Shown one piece after another: positions 1-8,444 of a stretch of 64,000 nucleotides of DNA. The notes under the pieces were generated by a model. That model was not told where the DNA came from. It did no database searches and saw only the letters and a list, made by a program, of their open reading frames with translations. The stretch comes from CAUZIR01 sp965250195 (GTDB lineage Bacteria; Chloroflexota; Dehalococcoidia; Lucifugimonadales; UBA2962): positions 2,046,001-2,110,000 of the forward strand of contig OZ252295.1 of NCBI GenBank assembly GCA_965250195.1, given 5' to 3'. Both the position numbers and the translations under genes were made by a program. Positions within the stretch are counted from its first letter, which is position 1. Each line of letters starts with the position of its first letter.

Positions 1-309
1 GCGCCGACGCCCGAAGTCGAGCAGGAGGCGTTCCTGGAGGAGATCGGCGAGGAATTGCCGCGCTTTACCTACGGGGCGGGCTGCAACCTGTGCGCCCAGA
101 CGGGCTACCGGGGACGCACGGGTGTCTTCGAGGTGCTGACGATGTCCGGCGACTTGCGCGGACTCATTCTTTCCGAGTCGACAAGGGACAAGATGCTGGA
201 CGTGGCGCTGGAGCAGGGAATGGTGCCCCTGCGTTATGACGCAATGCTGAAAGTAAAGCAGGGGATAACGACGCCCGCCGAGGTCATGAGGGTGCTGTTC
301 ACGCTCTAG
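1..309 (+). CDS. pilB: PilB/GspE-family secretion ATPase, C-terminal fragment
   Basis: This is the last 102 codons of a hexameric ATPase that powers type IV pilus extension or type II secretion from the cytoplasmic face. The frame is open from base 1, so the gene starts upstream of the window. Visible are a CNLC pair, which would be the second half of the family's tetracysteine zinc site, followed by TGYRGRTGVFE, a hallmark of GspE/PilB C-termini. The end (GITTPAEVMRVL) also fits the family. PilT-type retraction ATPases lack the zinc site, so PilB/GspE is favoured. It lies 20 bp upstream of the PilC/GspF gene on the same strand. The Walker motifs lie outside the window, so activity cannot be judged. 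Confidence 0.88.
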   Translation, partial: APTPEVEQEAFLEEIGEELPRFTYGAGCNLCAQTGYRGRTGVFEVLTMSGDLRGLILSESTRDKMLDVALEQGMVPLRYDAMLKVKQGITTPAEVMRVLFTL

Positions 310-329
310 TCGAATGGATTCTGAAAACG

Positions 330-1538
330 ATGGAATTTAGCTATGTTGCTTATACGCTCCGCGAGGGAATTCACACCGGTGTGGTGGACGCCCGCATGAG
401 CGACGAGGCGGCTGGGGAGATCCGCTCGAAGGGCCTCGAGGTGCTGGAGGTACACGCCATTAGGCGGCTGCCGGGGCTTGAGGAGATGCTGCCGTCGCTC
501 TTTAGCGTGGGCTCTGGCGACCTGATTCGCCTGTCGCGCAACCTGGCTTCGATTCTCACCTCCGGCGGCAACCTGATTCGCGCCCTGGAGATGCTTCACG
601 AAGAGTCCCGCAACCGCATGATGCGAAAGATTCTCGCCTCTACCCGAAAGCGCCTGGACGAGGGCGCCAGCCTGACCGAGGCGCTCAAGGACTATCCGCT
701 GGTTTTTAACAAGCTCTTTGTCTCTGTCGTCGAGGTGGGGGAGTACACCGGCCGCCTGTCCCCGGCGCTGGAGCAGATGGCCGACATTTTGGAAAAAGAA
801 AAAGAGGCCAAAAGTAAGGCAATACGCACCCTCATGTACCCGGTGGCGATTATCGGCCTGTCCCTGATCACGCTGGTGGTGCTGATGCTGGTGGCCCTGC
901 CGCCGCTGCTCGACGTATTCGAAAAGATGGGCACGGGCATCCCGCTAATGACCCGGATCATCATCGCGATTTTCTCGTTCCTCGCCGCCAATTTTCTCAA
1001 GATCGGCATCGGTCTGGTCGTCACGGTGTTTGCCCTGACGCTGCTCAGACGTATTCCCAAGTTCCGCTACTTGATGGACCTGCTCCAGGCGAAGGGCCCG
1101 ATTATTGGAGACGTCACGGTTACGGGGGAGCTGGCGCGCTTTTCTCGCACGGTTTCGATGCTGCTGGAGGCCGGGGTGCCCATATCGACGGCGCTTGGAC
1201 TGGGCAAGGCCGGTGTCAACAACGCAGTAATTCGCCGGGCCTTCGAGGACGCGGAGGAGAGCCTGCTCAGTGGCCACGGCCTGACGCCCGCTCTAAAGAG
1301 GCACCCCATCCTCCCCAGCCTGTTCGTTGAACTGTTCATGATTGGCGAGGAGTCCAACACGCTGACCAAGACGGTGGGAGATGCGGCCAATACCTACCAA
1401 AAGCAGCAGGAACGGCGGCTGGACGGTCTGCTGGCGATGCTCGAACCGGCGTCGACGGTGATGGTCGGCGGCATCGTTGGGCTGATCGCCTTCTCGATGT
1501 TCGTGCCCATCTACTCCGGGCTCGACAGCTTCAAGTAA
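330..1538 (+). CDS. pilC: PilC/GspF-family inner-membrane platform protein
   Basis: 402 aa, the usual length for the polytopic platform protein of type IV pili and type II secretion. Two T2SSF repeats are visible: one around residues 60-180 (LSRNLASILTSGGNLIRALE) and a second around 265-390 (FSRTVSMLLEAGVPISTAL), each followed by hydrophobic segments (about 170-200, 210-235 and the C-terminus VMVGGIVGLIAFSMFVPIYS). It sits between the ATPase and the alignment-complex genes, which supports a pilus assembly operon. PilC interacts with the ATPase and the assembly subcomplex in the family. Nothing unusual is seen. Confidence 0.92.
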   Translation: MEFSYVAYTLREGIHTGVVDARMSDEAAGEIRSKGLEVLEVHAIRRLPGLEEMLPSLFSVGSGDLIRLSRNLASILTSGGNLIRALEMLHEESRNRMMRKILASTRKRLDEGASLTEALKDYPLVFNKLFVSVVEVGEYTGRLSPALEQMADILEKEKEAKSKAIRTLMYPVAIIGLSLITLVVLMLVALPPLLDVFEKMGTGIPLMTRIIIAIFSFLAANFLKIGIGLVVTVFALTLLRRIPKFRYLMDLLQAKGPIIGDVTVTGELARFSRTVSMLLEAGVPISTALGLGKAGVNNAVIRRAFEDAEESLLSGHGLTPALKRHPILPSLFVELFMIGEESNTLTKTVGDAANTYQKQQERRLDGLLAMLEPASTVMVGGIVGLIAFSMFVPIYSGLDSFK

Positions 1539-1572
1539 GCCCGACCCAAACACGCATCGGGGAGAACGCACG

Positions 1573-2160
1573 ATGAATATAGACAGAGAGTCGATGAGCC
1601 TGCTGATGGCCAGGGTAAGGCCCTGGGCCGCGGTGGCCGCAGTCGCGGCGCTGGTGATGTTCGGGTACCTGGGCTACACGGGAAATAGCTACAAGACGCT
1701 CAGCGGCGAGGCAACGGAGCTCGAAACGACGATCGCGGCGCATAACCGCACGCTGGACACTCAGGTTTCCGGTGACGAGGACGCGCTCGCACAAGAGGCC
1801 GAGGCGGAGAACGCCAGGGTGCAGGCGACGATTGACCGCTTTTCCGGCCCCGTTTCTTCCAACCTCCTGGCGCTGGTCGCCGGTGCGGCGGAACGTAGCG
1901 GCCTGCAGCCCAGTTCGCTCGCTGGCTCGGGCGTGGGCCCAGTATCCGTCGCTGGCCTGGAGTTCTCGACCGACAGCGTGGCGATTTCCATGACCGGCGC
2001 GATTGAGGACCTCGGTCGCTTTCTGGACACGCTGCGTTTGGGTTTCCCCGGCACGACGCTCGTCGACATGCAGGTGGTTGGCCTGGAGGGCAACCCGACC
2101 ATCCAAACCGAGATCGTCATCCATCACTCGCCTCGCATGGCGAGCACGGAAACAAATTAG
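1573..2160 (+). CDS. PilO-like alignment subcomplex protein
   Basis: 195 aa with a short cytoplasmic tail, one membrane segment (about residues 16-36, VAAVAALVMFGYLGYTG), an acidic coiled-coil stretch (about 40-90) and a compact C-terminal domain. This is the PilO/GspM topology, and the place just downstream of pilC fits. In the family PilO pairs with PilN in the inner membrane and links the platform to the secretin. Sequence similarity to PilO is weak by eye; the assignment rests on topology and position. In the usual order PilM and PilN precede PilO, whereas here the PilO-like gene comes first. A GGGGAGAA ribosome-binding site precedes the ATG. Confidence 0.6.
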   Translation: MNIDRESMSLLMARVRPWAAVAAVAALVMFGYLGYTGNSYKTLSGEATELETTIAAHNRTLDTQVSGDEDALAQEAEAENARVQATIDRFSGPVSSNLLALVAGAAERSGLQPSSLAGSGVGPVSVAGLEFSTDSVAISMTGAIEDLGRFLDTLRLGFPGTTLVDMQVVGLEGNPTIQTEIVIHHSPRMASTETN

Positions 2161-2179
2161 GCCTGGACGGGGAGCCGTA

Positions 2180-3910
2180 ATGAAAAACAAACTGGCAGGG
2201 CGCCTGACAAGGCTGGGGTCGCCCTCTAAAAAAGTGAACGGTGAACTAGCGACACCCGACTCGAACGCGCCGGGGCGCTCGCTTACCTGGTCGGGGAGCG
2301 CGGTGGGTGACTGGGTTTCGACAACGCTCTCCGGGCGGACGGTCACGGTTTCAGTGGACGACGTGATCCGAGTGGCGGTCTTTGAGGGCGAGCGGGTGGT
2401 TTCGTGGGGCACCATAGACACGAGGCCGCTGGAGGCTTTCGGACCCGTTCCCAACCCGGCCAACGGTACGGAACTGGCCACCGAGCCGCAGGCCTGGTCA
2501 GCGCAGCAGCTCGCTGAGTTGCTAAGCGACCTTCCGACGTCTGCAGGCCGGGTGGTGATCGCGCTGCCGCACCGCTCTTCGGTTCCCCGGCGGATGCAGA
2601 TTCCTAACGTAAAACGCAAGTACCGTGGCCCTCTCGTGGTGTCTGAGGTCACCGATTCGTTGCCGTTCCGGGCAGAGGACGTGGACGTGTCCTGGCGGGA
2701 TCGGCCCGCTGCCGATGTTGAGACGTCGTCTGTGCTGGATTTGCCGGAGGACCGAGAACATAAAGAGTCACAGGAACGAAGGGATGTTTTCGCCGAGGCG
2801 GCCGTGAAAACGGCGATCGATGACGAGGTAGACCGCTTCAAATCCGCAGGGCTGAGGCCCAGGGCCGGGTTCTCGCGGGCAACCGCGCTGGCCGCCGCCG
2901 TGGGGCTGAATAGCTGCCTGGTGGTGGACATGGGCGCACGCTCGGCCTCGGTGGTGCTCGTGGAAGAGGGCATGCCGGGCGTCGTGCACCAGGTCGACGT
3001 CGGCCGGGCGTCAAACGGGGTCGCGTCGCCCGAGCGGGTGGTGGCCGTCGCCGTGGAGCGGGTGACCGCCTATCGCGGCTCCGGCACCAATGTTGGCACT
3101 GGCGATGGCACCGGCGAGCCGCCGGTCGTTCTTACCGGCCTGGTCTCTGATGACCCGGAACTGCTCCTGAGAGTAGAGGCCTCGGCCGGTCGGCGGGTGG
3201 TCGCGTTCGACCCCGGTTTTGACTATCCGGGCCACTTCCCGGCCAATGAGTACGGCGTTAATCTCGGCTTAGCGGCTGCCGATGCGGACCGCGCTCGCAC
3301 TGAGAGGCGACGCTCGGGCGTCACCAGGCTCAACCTGCTGGGCAAGCGCCACCTGCCGCCCGCTTTCCCCATTGTTAAGGTGGCTGCTGCCGCAGCACTC
3401 GCCCTGCTCGCTTTTGGCGTGTTCAGCTTTACGGAACTTACGGATACCACGCGGGACACGGTCGCTTCTCTGAGCGCGCAGGAGGCGGACCTGGGCCGAA
3501 AGGCGCGCGTGCATCGGCTTGAGCTCGCGGGTGTTGAAACGGCAAAACGCCAGGCCCAGGAGGCCGTCAGCCTGGCGGCCGCGGTCGACCTGGCCGTCGC
3601 CGACTTCGACCGCGAGGCGGCGACCCTGGTCGAGCGGGCGATTCGGGCGTTGGACGCCGCCGACGAGGCCGAAGTGGCTCTCTCCTTCCTAGTCAAGCAG
3701 GGCGAGACATTTAAGCTCATGGGCTCCGCAGCGACGTTCGAAGCACCCTCCACGTTTGCCGATGGCCTCGTGCGCACCGGCCTCTTCGCCTCGGTTCAGT
3801 TGCAGAGCGTGGAGAAGGTTGGGGACTCGGTGACGTTCAATGTGGTCGCCATTTTCGCCTCGGACGAAGAGCACCTGGGTGAGGCTTCGCCCCCCGCAGC
3901 GGTCTGGTGA
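2180..3910 (+). CDS. Fused PilM-PilN-like protein
   Basis: 576 aa from the ATG at 2180, chosen because the longer frame runs back into the PilO-like gene and because GGGGAGC precedes this ATG. Residues about 45-370 read as an actin-like PilM domain (LVVDMGARSASVVLVEEG is a phosphate-loop-like turn). A single membrane helix lies at about 395-420 (VAAAAALALLAFGVF). A coiled coil (about 425-480) and a PilN-like periplasmic domain (FADGLVRTGLFASVQLQSVE) follow. In well-known systems PilM and PilN are separate proteins that bind through the PilN cytoplasmic tail; here one polypeptide appears to hold both. It lies 19 bp after the PilO-like gene and is probably in the same operon. A degenerate standalone PilN with a long tail is an alternative reading. 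Confidence 0.6.
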   Translation: MKNKLAGRLTRLGSPSKKVNGELATPDSNAPGRSLTWSGSAVGDWVSTTLSGRTVTVSVDDVIRVAVFEGERVVSWGTIDTRPLEAFGPVPNPANGTELATEPQAWSAQQLAELLSDLPTSAGRVVIALPHRSSVPRRMQIPNVKRKYRGPLVVSEVTDSLPFRAEDVDVSWRDRPAADVETSSVLDLPEDREHKESQERRDVFAEAAVKTAIDDEVDRFKSAGLRPRAGFSRATALAAAVGLNSCLVVDMGARSASVVLVEEGMPGVVHQVDVGRASNGVASPERVVAVAVERVTAYRGSGTNVGTGDGTGEPPVVLTGLVSDDPELLLRVEASAGRRVVAFDPGFDYPGHFPANEYGVNLGLAAADADRARTERRRSGVTRLNLLGKRHLPPAFPIVKVAAAAALALLAFGVFSFTELTDTTRDTVASLSAQEADLGRKARVHRLELAGVETAKRQAQEAVSLAAAVDLAVADFDREAATLVERAIRALDAADEAEVALSFLVKQGETFKLMGSAATFEAPSTFADGLVRTGLFASVQLQSVEKVGDSVTFNVVAIFASDEEHLGEASPPAAVW

Positions 3911-3934
3911 CGGATCTTTATCCGATTTTTATTT

Positions 3935-3962
3935 GGCCTTTACGGCAGTTTTCGCAAAGGCC
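3935..3962 (+). promoter_or_regulatory. Hairpin in the leader before the prepilin gene
   Basis: The 105-bp gap before the prepilin holds a 7-bp inverted repeat, GGCCTTT at 3935-3941 and AAAGGCC at 3956-3962, and a second AAAGGCC further on (about 3985), so alternative pairings are possible. It may end readthrough from the PilM-PilN gene or control prepilin expression. There is no T-run after it. The role is inferred. Confidence 0.3.
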
Positions 3963-4015
3963 TCTAGTCTGGTCCTGAGATTTGAAAGGCCAGAGGTCAC
4001 AAAGGGAGATCGACA

Positions 4016-4426
4016 ATGTTTAAGCAAGTAATGAAACGAATGACATCGCTAAATTCCGACGAGTTGGGTTTCACACTGGTGGAGTTGCTCATCGTCGTGG
4101 GCATTGTGGTGGCGCTGGCCGCCGCGAGCATCACTAGCGTCATCCAGTTCGCCGGTAAGGGCGAAGAGGGCGCGCGCTCCGGTGAGGAGGACAGCATCCA
4201 GGCCGCGATGGATACGCTCATGGCCGACAACGGCATCGTCAGCGTGGTCGCCCGCGATCTCGGCTCCGGCCTCAACTCGGAAAACGATCTGAGTTCCCTG
4301 CCGACCGGCTATGACATTACGGCGTTCGTCCGGGACAACCCCACCGCCTACTACTATTGCTGGGATTCCACCGGGAAGATACTGCAGTTAACGTCAACCT
4401 CGGCCTGTCCGGCAGCGCCCTACTAA
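4016..4426 (+). CDS. Type IV prepilin / pseudopilin
   Basis: 136 aa. An 18-residue basic leader ends in Gly18, followed by Phe19 and the hydrophobic helix FTLVELLIVVGIVVALAAA with Glu at mature position 5, the complete prepilin-peptidase signature. The globular part ends with two cysteines (YYYCWDSTG and TSACPAAPY) that could form the C-terminal disulfide loop typical of major pilins. An AAAGGGAG ribosome-binding site lies 7 nt before the ATG. It is the last gene of the pilus cluster and is followed directly by a strong terminator. The family is certain; whether it is the major or a minor pilin cannot be read. No prepilin peptidase gene is in the window. Confidence 0.93.
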   Translation: MFKQVMKRMTSLNSDELGFTLVELLIVVGIVVALAAASITSVIQFAGKGEEGARSGEEDSIQAAMDTLMADNGIVSVVARDLGSGLNSENDLSSLPTGYDITAFVRDNPTAYYYCWDSTGKILQLTSTSACPAAPY

Positions 4427-4470
4427 CAGCCCTCCCTGGCCCGGCCGGAGGCGGCCGACCACGACACTGA

Positions 4471-4501
4471 AAGCCCGGTGCGCCCAAAGCGCACCGGGCT
4501 T
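4471..4501 (+). terminator. Rho-independent terminator of the pilus operon
   Basis: A perfect 13-bp stem (AAGCCCGGTGCGC pairing with GCGCACCGGGCTT) with a 5-nt loop (CCAAA), running into TTTCTT. It lies 45 bp after the prepilin stop codon. Confidence 0.9.
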
Positions 4502-4505
4502 TCTT

Positions 4506-4571
4506 GGTTCTCCGCGAGGATTCGCCTCGCTCGTCAGGGCTTCTTCGTCTCATGGCCTCATCGCTTCGGCA
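4506..4571 (+). repeat. Dispersed intergenic repeat, copy A
   Basis: Begins GGTTCTCCGC, then a hairpin CGAGG-ATTCG-CCTCG, then CTCGTCAGGGCTTCTTCG and a tail ending CCTCATCGCTTCGGC. It matches the other copies (16485, 18302, 18357, 21636, 36678 and 57440) in order and spacing. It sits between the pilus terminator and the HAD gene. Confidence 0.85.
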
Positions 4572-4598
4572 ATCGACGCTCACTTGTATGATCGACGC

Positions 4599-5309
4599 AT
4601 GCATGTTGACGCGGTTTTGTTTGACTTTGACGACACGCTGGCCGACTCGCTGCCGGTGCGGTCAGCCGCTCTGCAGGCCGTTTTCGACGGAGCCGGGCTG
4701 GGCGACTTGTCGGCGCGCTCGTTTTTTGCCGATCTCGGTGGTCGAGCACTGGATGTGGAGTTGGAGGAGCTGGCCGGTAGCAGGGGTATCGCAAAAACCC
4801 TGTTCGCCGCCTACGCCGAGCGGTACTGGACGAAGCCGCATGAGCAGACGGCGCTGTTCCCCGGTGTTCCGCAGATGCTCACGGACCTCGGTAATGGGTA
4901 TGCACTGGGACTCGTTACCAACCAGACTCGAAGCTTCGTCCTCGACGGTGTGGCTTCGGGTGTGTCTGTCGAACTGGCCGCGCTGGGCCTGGACGGCACG
5001 TTTTCGGTGGTCGTCGGCTACGAGGACGCAGGCATCGCAAAACCCGACCCGGCGGGGTTGGTGCTGGCGATGGAGCGGCTGGGGGTTACTCCCGGTCACA
5101 CGCTGTATGTCGGCGACAGCGCCGCCGACATGGCTGCGGCGAACGCGGCGGGGTGCCGGTCGGGACACGCGCTCTGGGGCATCGACGAGCCCGGAACGGG
5201 TAGGGCCTCGCAGTTACGGCCGGACGCCGTTTTCGAAACGCCGGGCGAGGTGGTGCGGTACGTGCGGGGCTCGGCTCAGGCCGGTCCGGCCAGCACCAGG
5301 GCGAAGTAG
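4599..5309 (+). CDS. HAD-superfamily hydrolase (phosphatase-like)
   Basis: 236 aa from the ATG at 4599; an upstream in-frame TTG is less likely because this ATG starts right before the first strand of the fold. HAD motif I is FDFDDTLADS, motif II is in LVTNQTRS, the motif III Lys is in AKPDPAG and motif IV is YVGDSAADMAAA. The spacing and helical cap suit the Gph/PGP-like group, which hydrolyses small phosphate esters; the substrate is unknown. It converges with egtD and overlaps it by 34 bp, which is tight for unrelated genes. Confidence 0.85.
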   Translation: MHVDAVLFDFDDTLADSLPVRSAALQAVFDGAGLGDLSARSFFADLGGRALDVELEELAGSRGIAKTLFAAYAERYWTKPHEQTALFPGVPQMLTDLGNGYALGLVTNQTRSFVLDGVASGVSVELAALGLDGTFSVVVGYEDAGIAKPDPAGLVLAMERLGVTPGHTLYVGDSAADMAAANAAGCRSGHALWGIDEPGTGRASQLRPDAVFETPGEVVRYVRGSAQAGPASTRAK

Positions 5310-6226
5310 TTGCCGGGGTCGGCGTACCAGCGCTGCACGGCCATGTCCGCTTCGCCCAGAATCTCCTCTAGCAATGGGCGGTCAAACTTGTAGGAACTCT
5401 CGGTCCAGATGCCCTCGCCCCGTCGCAGAGCGATAGTCCTGCCCGGCCCCGAGAGCGTGACGGTCTGCGCGCGCTCGGATACGAGATGCATCTCAATGCG
5501 CCGGTCCCTGCGATTGTAAAAGGCCCTGTGCCCGAACGTCGCCGGGTCGAAGTTCGCGCCCGCCGTTCGGTTCACGACGTTGAGTATGTTGCGGTTGAAC
5601 TCGGCGGTCACGCCCGCCGCGTCGTTGTAGGCGTTTTCTAATACTGAGGCATCTTTTATCAGGTCCACGCCGAGCAGCAGGTGGCCTTCAGGGCCCAGTA
5701 ACTTGCGGACCGAGCGCAGGAAACGTCGCCTGGGCCCGGGGTCGAAGTTGCCAATGGTGCTGCCGAAAAAGACCACCAGTCTCCGGCCGTGGCGAGTGGG
5801 GGTAAGAGGCACGTGCCGGAGCATGTCCCCGACGACGCCCTGTGCCTCGATCTGGGAGTGTGCCCTCCCCATCGCCTCCACCGCGGACTCCACGACACCG
5901 GGGTCGAAGTCGAACGGGACGTAACGCTTCAGACTGCTGGCGACGCCCGCGGGGCCGAGGAAGGCGAAGATTTTCTCGGAGGAGCCTGAGCCCAGCTCGA
6001 TTATTTCTTCCGGCGCCAGGAGATCGGCGATCTCTTCCGCCACCCGGGGGATAAGGGCCATCTCGGTTCGAGTCGGGTAGTACTCGGGCAGCCTGGTGAT
6101 CTCATCGAACAGGTCCGACCCGCGAGAGTCATAGAAGAATCGCGTCGGGATCGTCTTCGGGTCTGCCGATAGCCCGTCGGCCATCTCGTGAGCGGCCCGG
6201 TTCGGGGACGCCGAGCCGTTGAGCAA
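5276..6226 (-). CDS. egtD: L-histidine N-alpha-methyltransferase (ergothioneine biosynthesis)
   Basis: 316 aa, the normal length for EgtD, the SAM-dependent enzyme that trimethylates histidine to hercynine, the first step of ergothioneine synthesis. Family marks are TRFFYDSRGSDLFDEIT (28-44), PEYYPTRTE (48-56), the SAM loop IIELGSGSSEK (75-85) and FFGSTIGNFDPG further on. It is the last gene of a six-gene minus-strand run, 67 bp after egtB, so substrate and product pass between neighbouring genes. The 3' end overlaps the convergent HAD gene. Assignment is firm. Confidence 0.95.
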   Translation of the reverse strand: MLNGSASPNRAAHEMADGLSADPKTIPTRFFYDSRGSDLFDEITRLPEYYPTRTEMALIPRVAEEIADLLAPEEIIELGSGSSEKIFAFLGPAGVASSLKRYVPFDFDPGVVESAVEAMGRAHSQIEAQGVVGDMLRHVPLTPTRHGRRLVVFFGSTIGNFDPGPRRRFLRSVRKLLGPEGHLLLGVDLIKDASVLENAYNDAAGVTAEFNRNILNVVNRTAGANFDPATFGHRAFYNRRDRRIEMHLVSERAQTVTLSGPGRTIALRRGEGIWTESSYKFDRPLLEEILGEADMAVQRWYADPGNYFALVLAGPA

Positions 6227-6293
6227 TGAGACGATGGGGAGTGCGCCGGTTAGTGTCAGTTCATAGCCTCAGATCGGGTTCGGGCAGTCGGGT

Positions 6294-7595
6294 TTAAGCA
6301 TCGTCAGCCAGGCGGATACCGGAAAACTGCCAGCGAGCGTTGGCGGGGAAGAAGTTCCGGTAGCTAGCACGAATGTGATCGGCGGGCGTCGCGCAGGACC
6401 CGCCGCGAAGCACCATCTGGTTGACCATGAACTTCCCGTTGTACTCGCCAACGACGCCCTCTAGTGGCCTGAAACCTGGATAAGGCGAGTACGGGCTCCG
6501 GGTCCACTCCCACAGGTCGCCGTAGATCTGCCGCAGGCGCCCCCCCTTTTCGGAAACCGCATGCTCCGATGCTGGAGATGGATGCAGTAAGCGCGAATCC
6601 GAAAAATTGCCTTCGATGGGCTCGCCGGAGGCCGCGTGCTCCCACTCCTGTTCGGTTGGCAGCCGCCTGCCCGCCCAGCGCGCATAGGCGTCGGCCTCGT
6701 AATAGCTGACATGTACAACCGGGCCGTTGGTGTCAATGGGCCGCATGCCAGACATGGTCTGGCTCCACCATTCCCCGTCTATGACTTCCCAGTAGAGCGG
6801 GGCGACCCAGCCGTTTGCCTGCACGGTCTTGTAGCCCTCGGACAGCCAGTGGTCGGGGTTTGCGTAGCCGCCATCGTCAATGAATTCAATGAACTCGCCA
6901 TTTGTCGTCGGCCGCGACCCCAGGGCGTAAGGGTGGAGCAGCACGTCGTGCCGGGGCCATTCGTTGTCGAAGGCGAAGCCCTCGCGATCGTGCCCGATTG
7001 GGTGGACGCCGCCCTCGTAGCTTTCCCACACCAAAGCGACCGGCTCGCCATAAGCCGGAGCCCGGTCGTGATACGCGGGCCGCAGGGGGTTTACCGAGAG
7101 GTTGTATTTGAGGTCGGTGACGAACAACTCTTGGTGCTGCTGTTCATGGTTCAGGCCGAGAGTCATCAGCGATCCCAGCGCTTCTAGGTCGTCGGGAGAC
7201 GTATCCTCGATCAGCTCGACCATGCCGGCGTCGACGTGGGCCCTGAAGTCGTATACCTGCGGCACCGTCGGCCGGGAGAGCTGTCCCCTCGCGGGGCGGT
7301 ACCACTGGGGTCCGGCCCCGTCGTAGTACGAGTTAAAGAGGTACTGATAACGGTCTTCGATGGCCAGATAACTGTCCAGGCGCGGCCGCAGCAAAAAGGT
7401 CTCGAAAAACCACGAAACGTGACCGAGATGCCACTTGGACGGGCTGGCGTCGTCCATTGCCTGGAGCATGTAGTCGTCCGGTTCCAGCGGCTCGGCCAGC
7501 TCCTCGGTTCGCCTGCGCACGCGCTGGTAGCGGTCCACCATCTCGGCCGCGTCCGCGCCGAGTCCCGTAAATAGCGGCTTCTCGGTCACCGTCAT
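6294..7595 (-). CDS. egtB: Ergothioneine sulfoxide synthase EgtB
   Basis: 433 aa. A DinB-type N-terminal domain carries WHLGH (His56) and NHEQQHQE (His150, His154), the three-histidine non-heme iron site of EgtB. The C-terminal formylglycine-enzyme-like domain ends with RGGSCATPADHIRASYRNFF. EgtB couples hercynine to a thiol donor using O2. No egtC, egtA or egtE is visible nearby. A cysteine-using EgtB would not need EgtA or EgtC, but which donor this one uses cannot be read directly. It lies 39 bp after the phosphoribosyltransferase-like gene. Confidence 0.94.
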   Translation of the reverse strand: MTVTEKPLFTGLGADAAEMVDRYQRVRRRTEELAEPLEPDDYMLQAMDDASPSKWHLGHVSWFFETFLLRPRLDSYLAIEDRYQYLFNSYYDGAGPQWYRPARGQLSRPTVPQVYDFRAHVDAGMVELIEDTSPDDLEALGSLMTLGLNHEQQHQELFVTDLKYNLSVNPLRPAYHDRAPAYGEPVALVWESYEGGVHPIGHDREGFAFDNEWPRHDVLLHPYALGSRPTTNGEFIEFIDDGGYANPDHWLSEGYKTVQANGWVAPLYWEVIDGEWWSQTMSGMRPIDTNGPVVHVSYYEADAYARWAGRRLPTEQEWEHAASGEPIEGNFSDSRLLHPSPASEHAVSEKGGRLRQIYGDLWEWTRSPYSPYPGFRPLEGVVGEYNGKFMVNQMVLRGGSCATPADHIRASYRNFFPANARWQFSGIRLADDA

Positions 7596-7634
7596 TTTTT
7601 AGCCCCCTCGGCTAGCCCTCCACGCTCAGTCTCA

Positions 7635-8438
7635 TTAGCTCACTTTGGCGTTGAGCCGCTGGCACAGTTCGATAATTTTTTCGTGGTCGGCGGGGAACCA
7701 CGCCCGCATCCACTGAGGCCTGTCAAAAAAAGCCATATCCGGGCCGAGGCGAGTCCTGATGGCCACCCTGTATACCAGGCCGGTCGCGTTTATGATGCTG
7801 ACATCCTCGTTTATGGTTCCGGGCGCTGCGAACCCTATCGTAATCTCACATTTTTGGCGCAGCCTGTCGGCCGTTTCTCCCACCGCTTTTAAGCAGAAAA
7901 ACTCGGTGCGTTCAACCGCACCGTCGGGCAGCGCGTCGAGCACGGCCATCGCCGTCAGCCCGGAGTACACGGTGTCGTCGACTACGGCCACCCGGCCTGC
8001 GCCGGTCAACCATTCCAGTTGCTCCCGCAGCCTGTCGGCGCCGCGAAGGTCGTGGCCGCCTGCGCCGTTCTCGACGCGGGTCAATGCTATCTCTCTGATG
8101 GCCGGGAACCACTCCGTGCGCCTATGGATCAGGTCTGCCGCCGTTTTCCCCGCGCCGCCTATAGCGATGGTCACCTCGAACGGGTCGCGCGGCCCCTGAG
8201 TCACGATGCCTTCCAACTGGCGCTCGATTGTCAGCACGACGACTTTTCGAAGATCGTACTGGGCTCGGTCTAGAAGCTCTGTCGCCAGTTGGGCCTGTTC
8301 GGAGTCGGCGCCGAAGTGTTCTCGAATCGGTCCGGTGAGGTCGTCGTTGATGTACAGGACGCCCGGTGTGGGGACGTCCAGCGACCTCCGGCCCGGACCC
8401 TCATTGTCGACAGACTCCACGGGCGAGTCAGTAGGCAC
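7635..8438 (-). CDS. Phosphoribosyltransferase-like protein
   Basis: 267 aa. The sequence RVAVVDDTVYSGLTAMAVL resembles the PRPP-binding loop of type I phosphoribosyltransferases (hydrophobic strand, DD, then T-x-x-SG-x-T), with GGAGKTAADLI earlier where a pyrophosphate loop would sit. The N-terminus (about 1-60) is not recognised, and no orotate- or hypoxanthine-specific motif is obvious. It is 6 bp downstream of the rhodanese gene and 39 bp upstream of egtB, so it is almost surely co-transcribed with the ergothioneine genes. A regulatory or nucleotide-salvage role is possible; I cannot name a substrate. Confidence 0.5.
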   Translation of the reverse strand: MPTDSPVESVDNEGPGRRSLDVPTPGVLYINDDLTGPIREHFGADSEQAQLATELLDRAQYDLRKVVVLTIERQLEGIVTQGPRDPFEVTIAIGGAGKTAADLIHRRTEWFPAIREIALTRVENGAGGHDLRGADRLREQLEWLTGAGRVAVVDDTVYSGLTAMAVLDALPDGAVERTEFFCLKAVGETADRLRQKCEITIGFAAPGTINEDVSIINATGLVYRVAIRTRLGPDMAFFDRPQWMRAWFPADHEKIIELCQRLNAKVS

Positions 8439-8444
8439 GAGGGG

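Noticed and set aside
4504..5436. 310-codon plus-strand frame over the HAD gene
   Set aside because: It has Trp/Arg/Cys-rich shadow composition; the HAD motifs are in the other frame.
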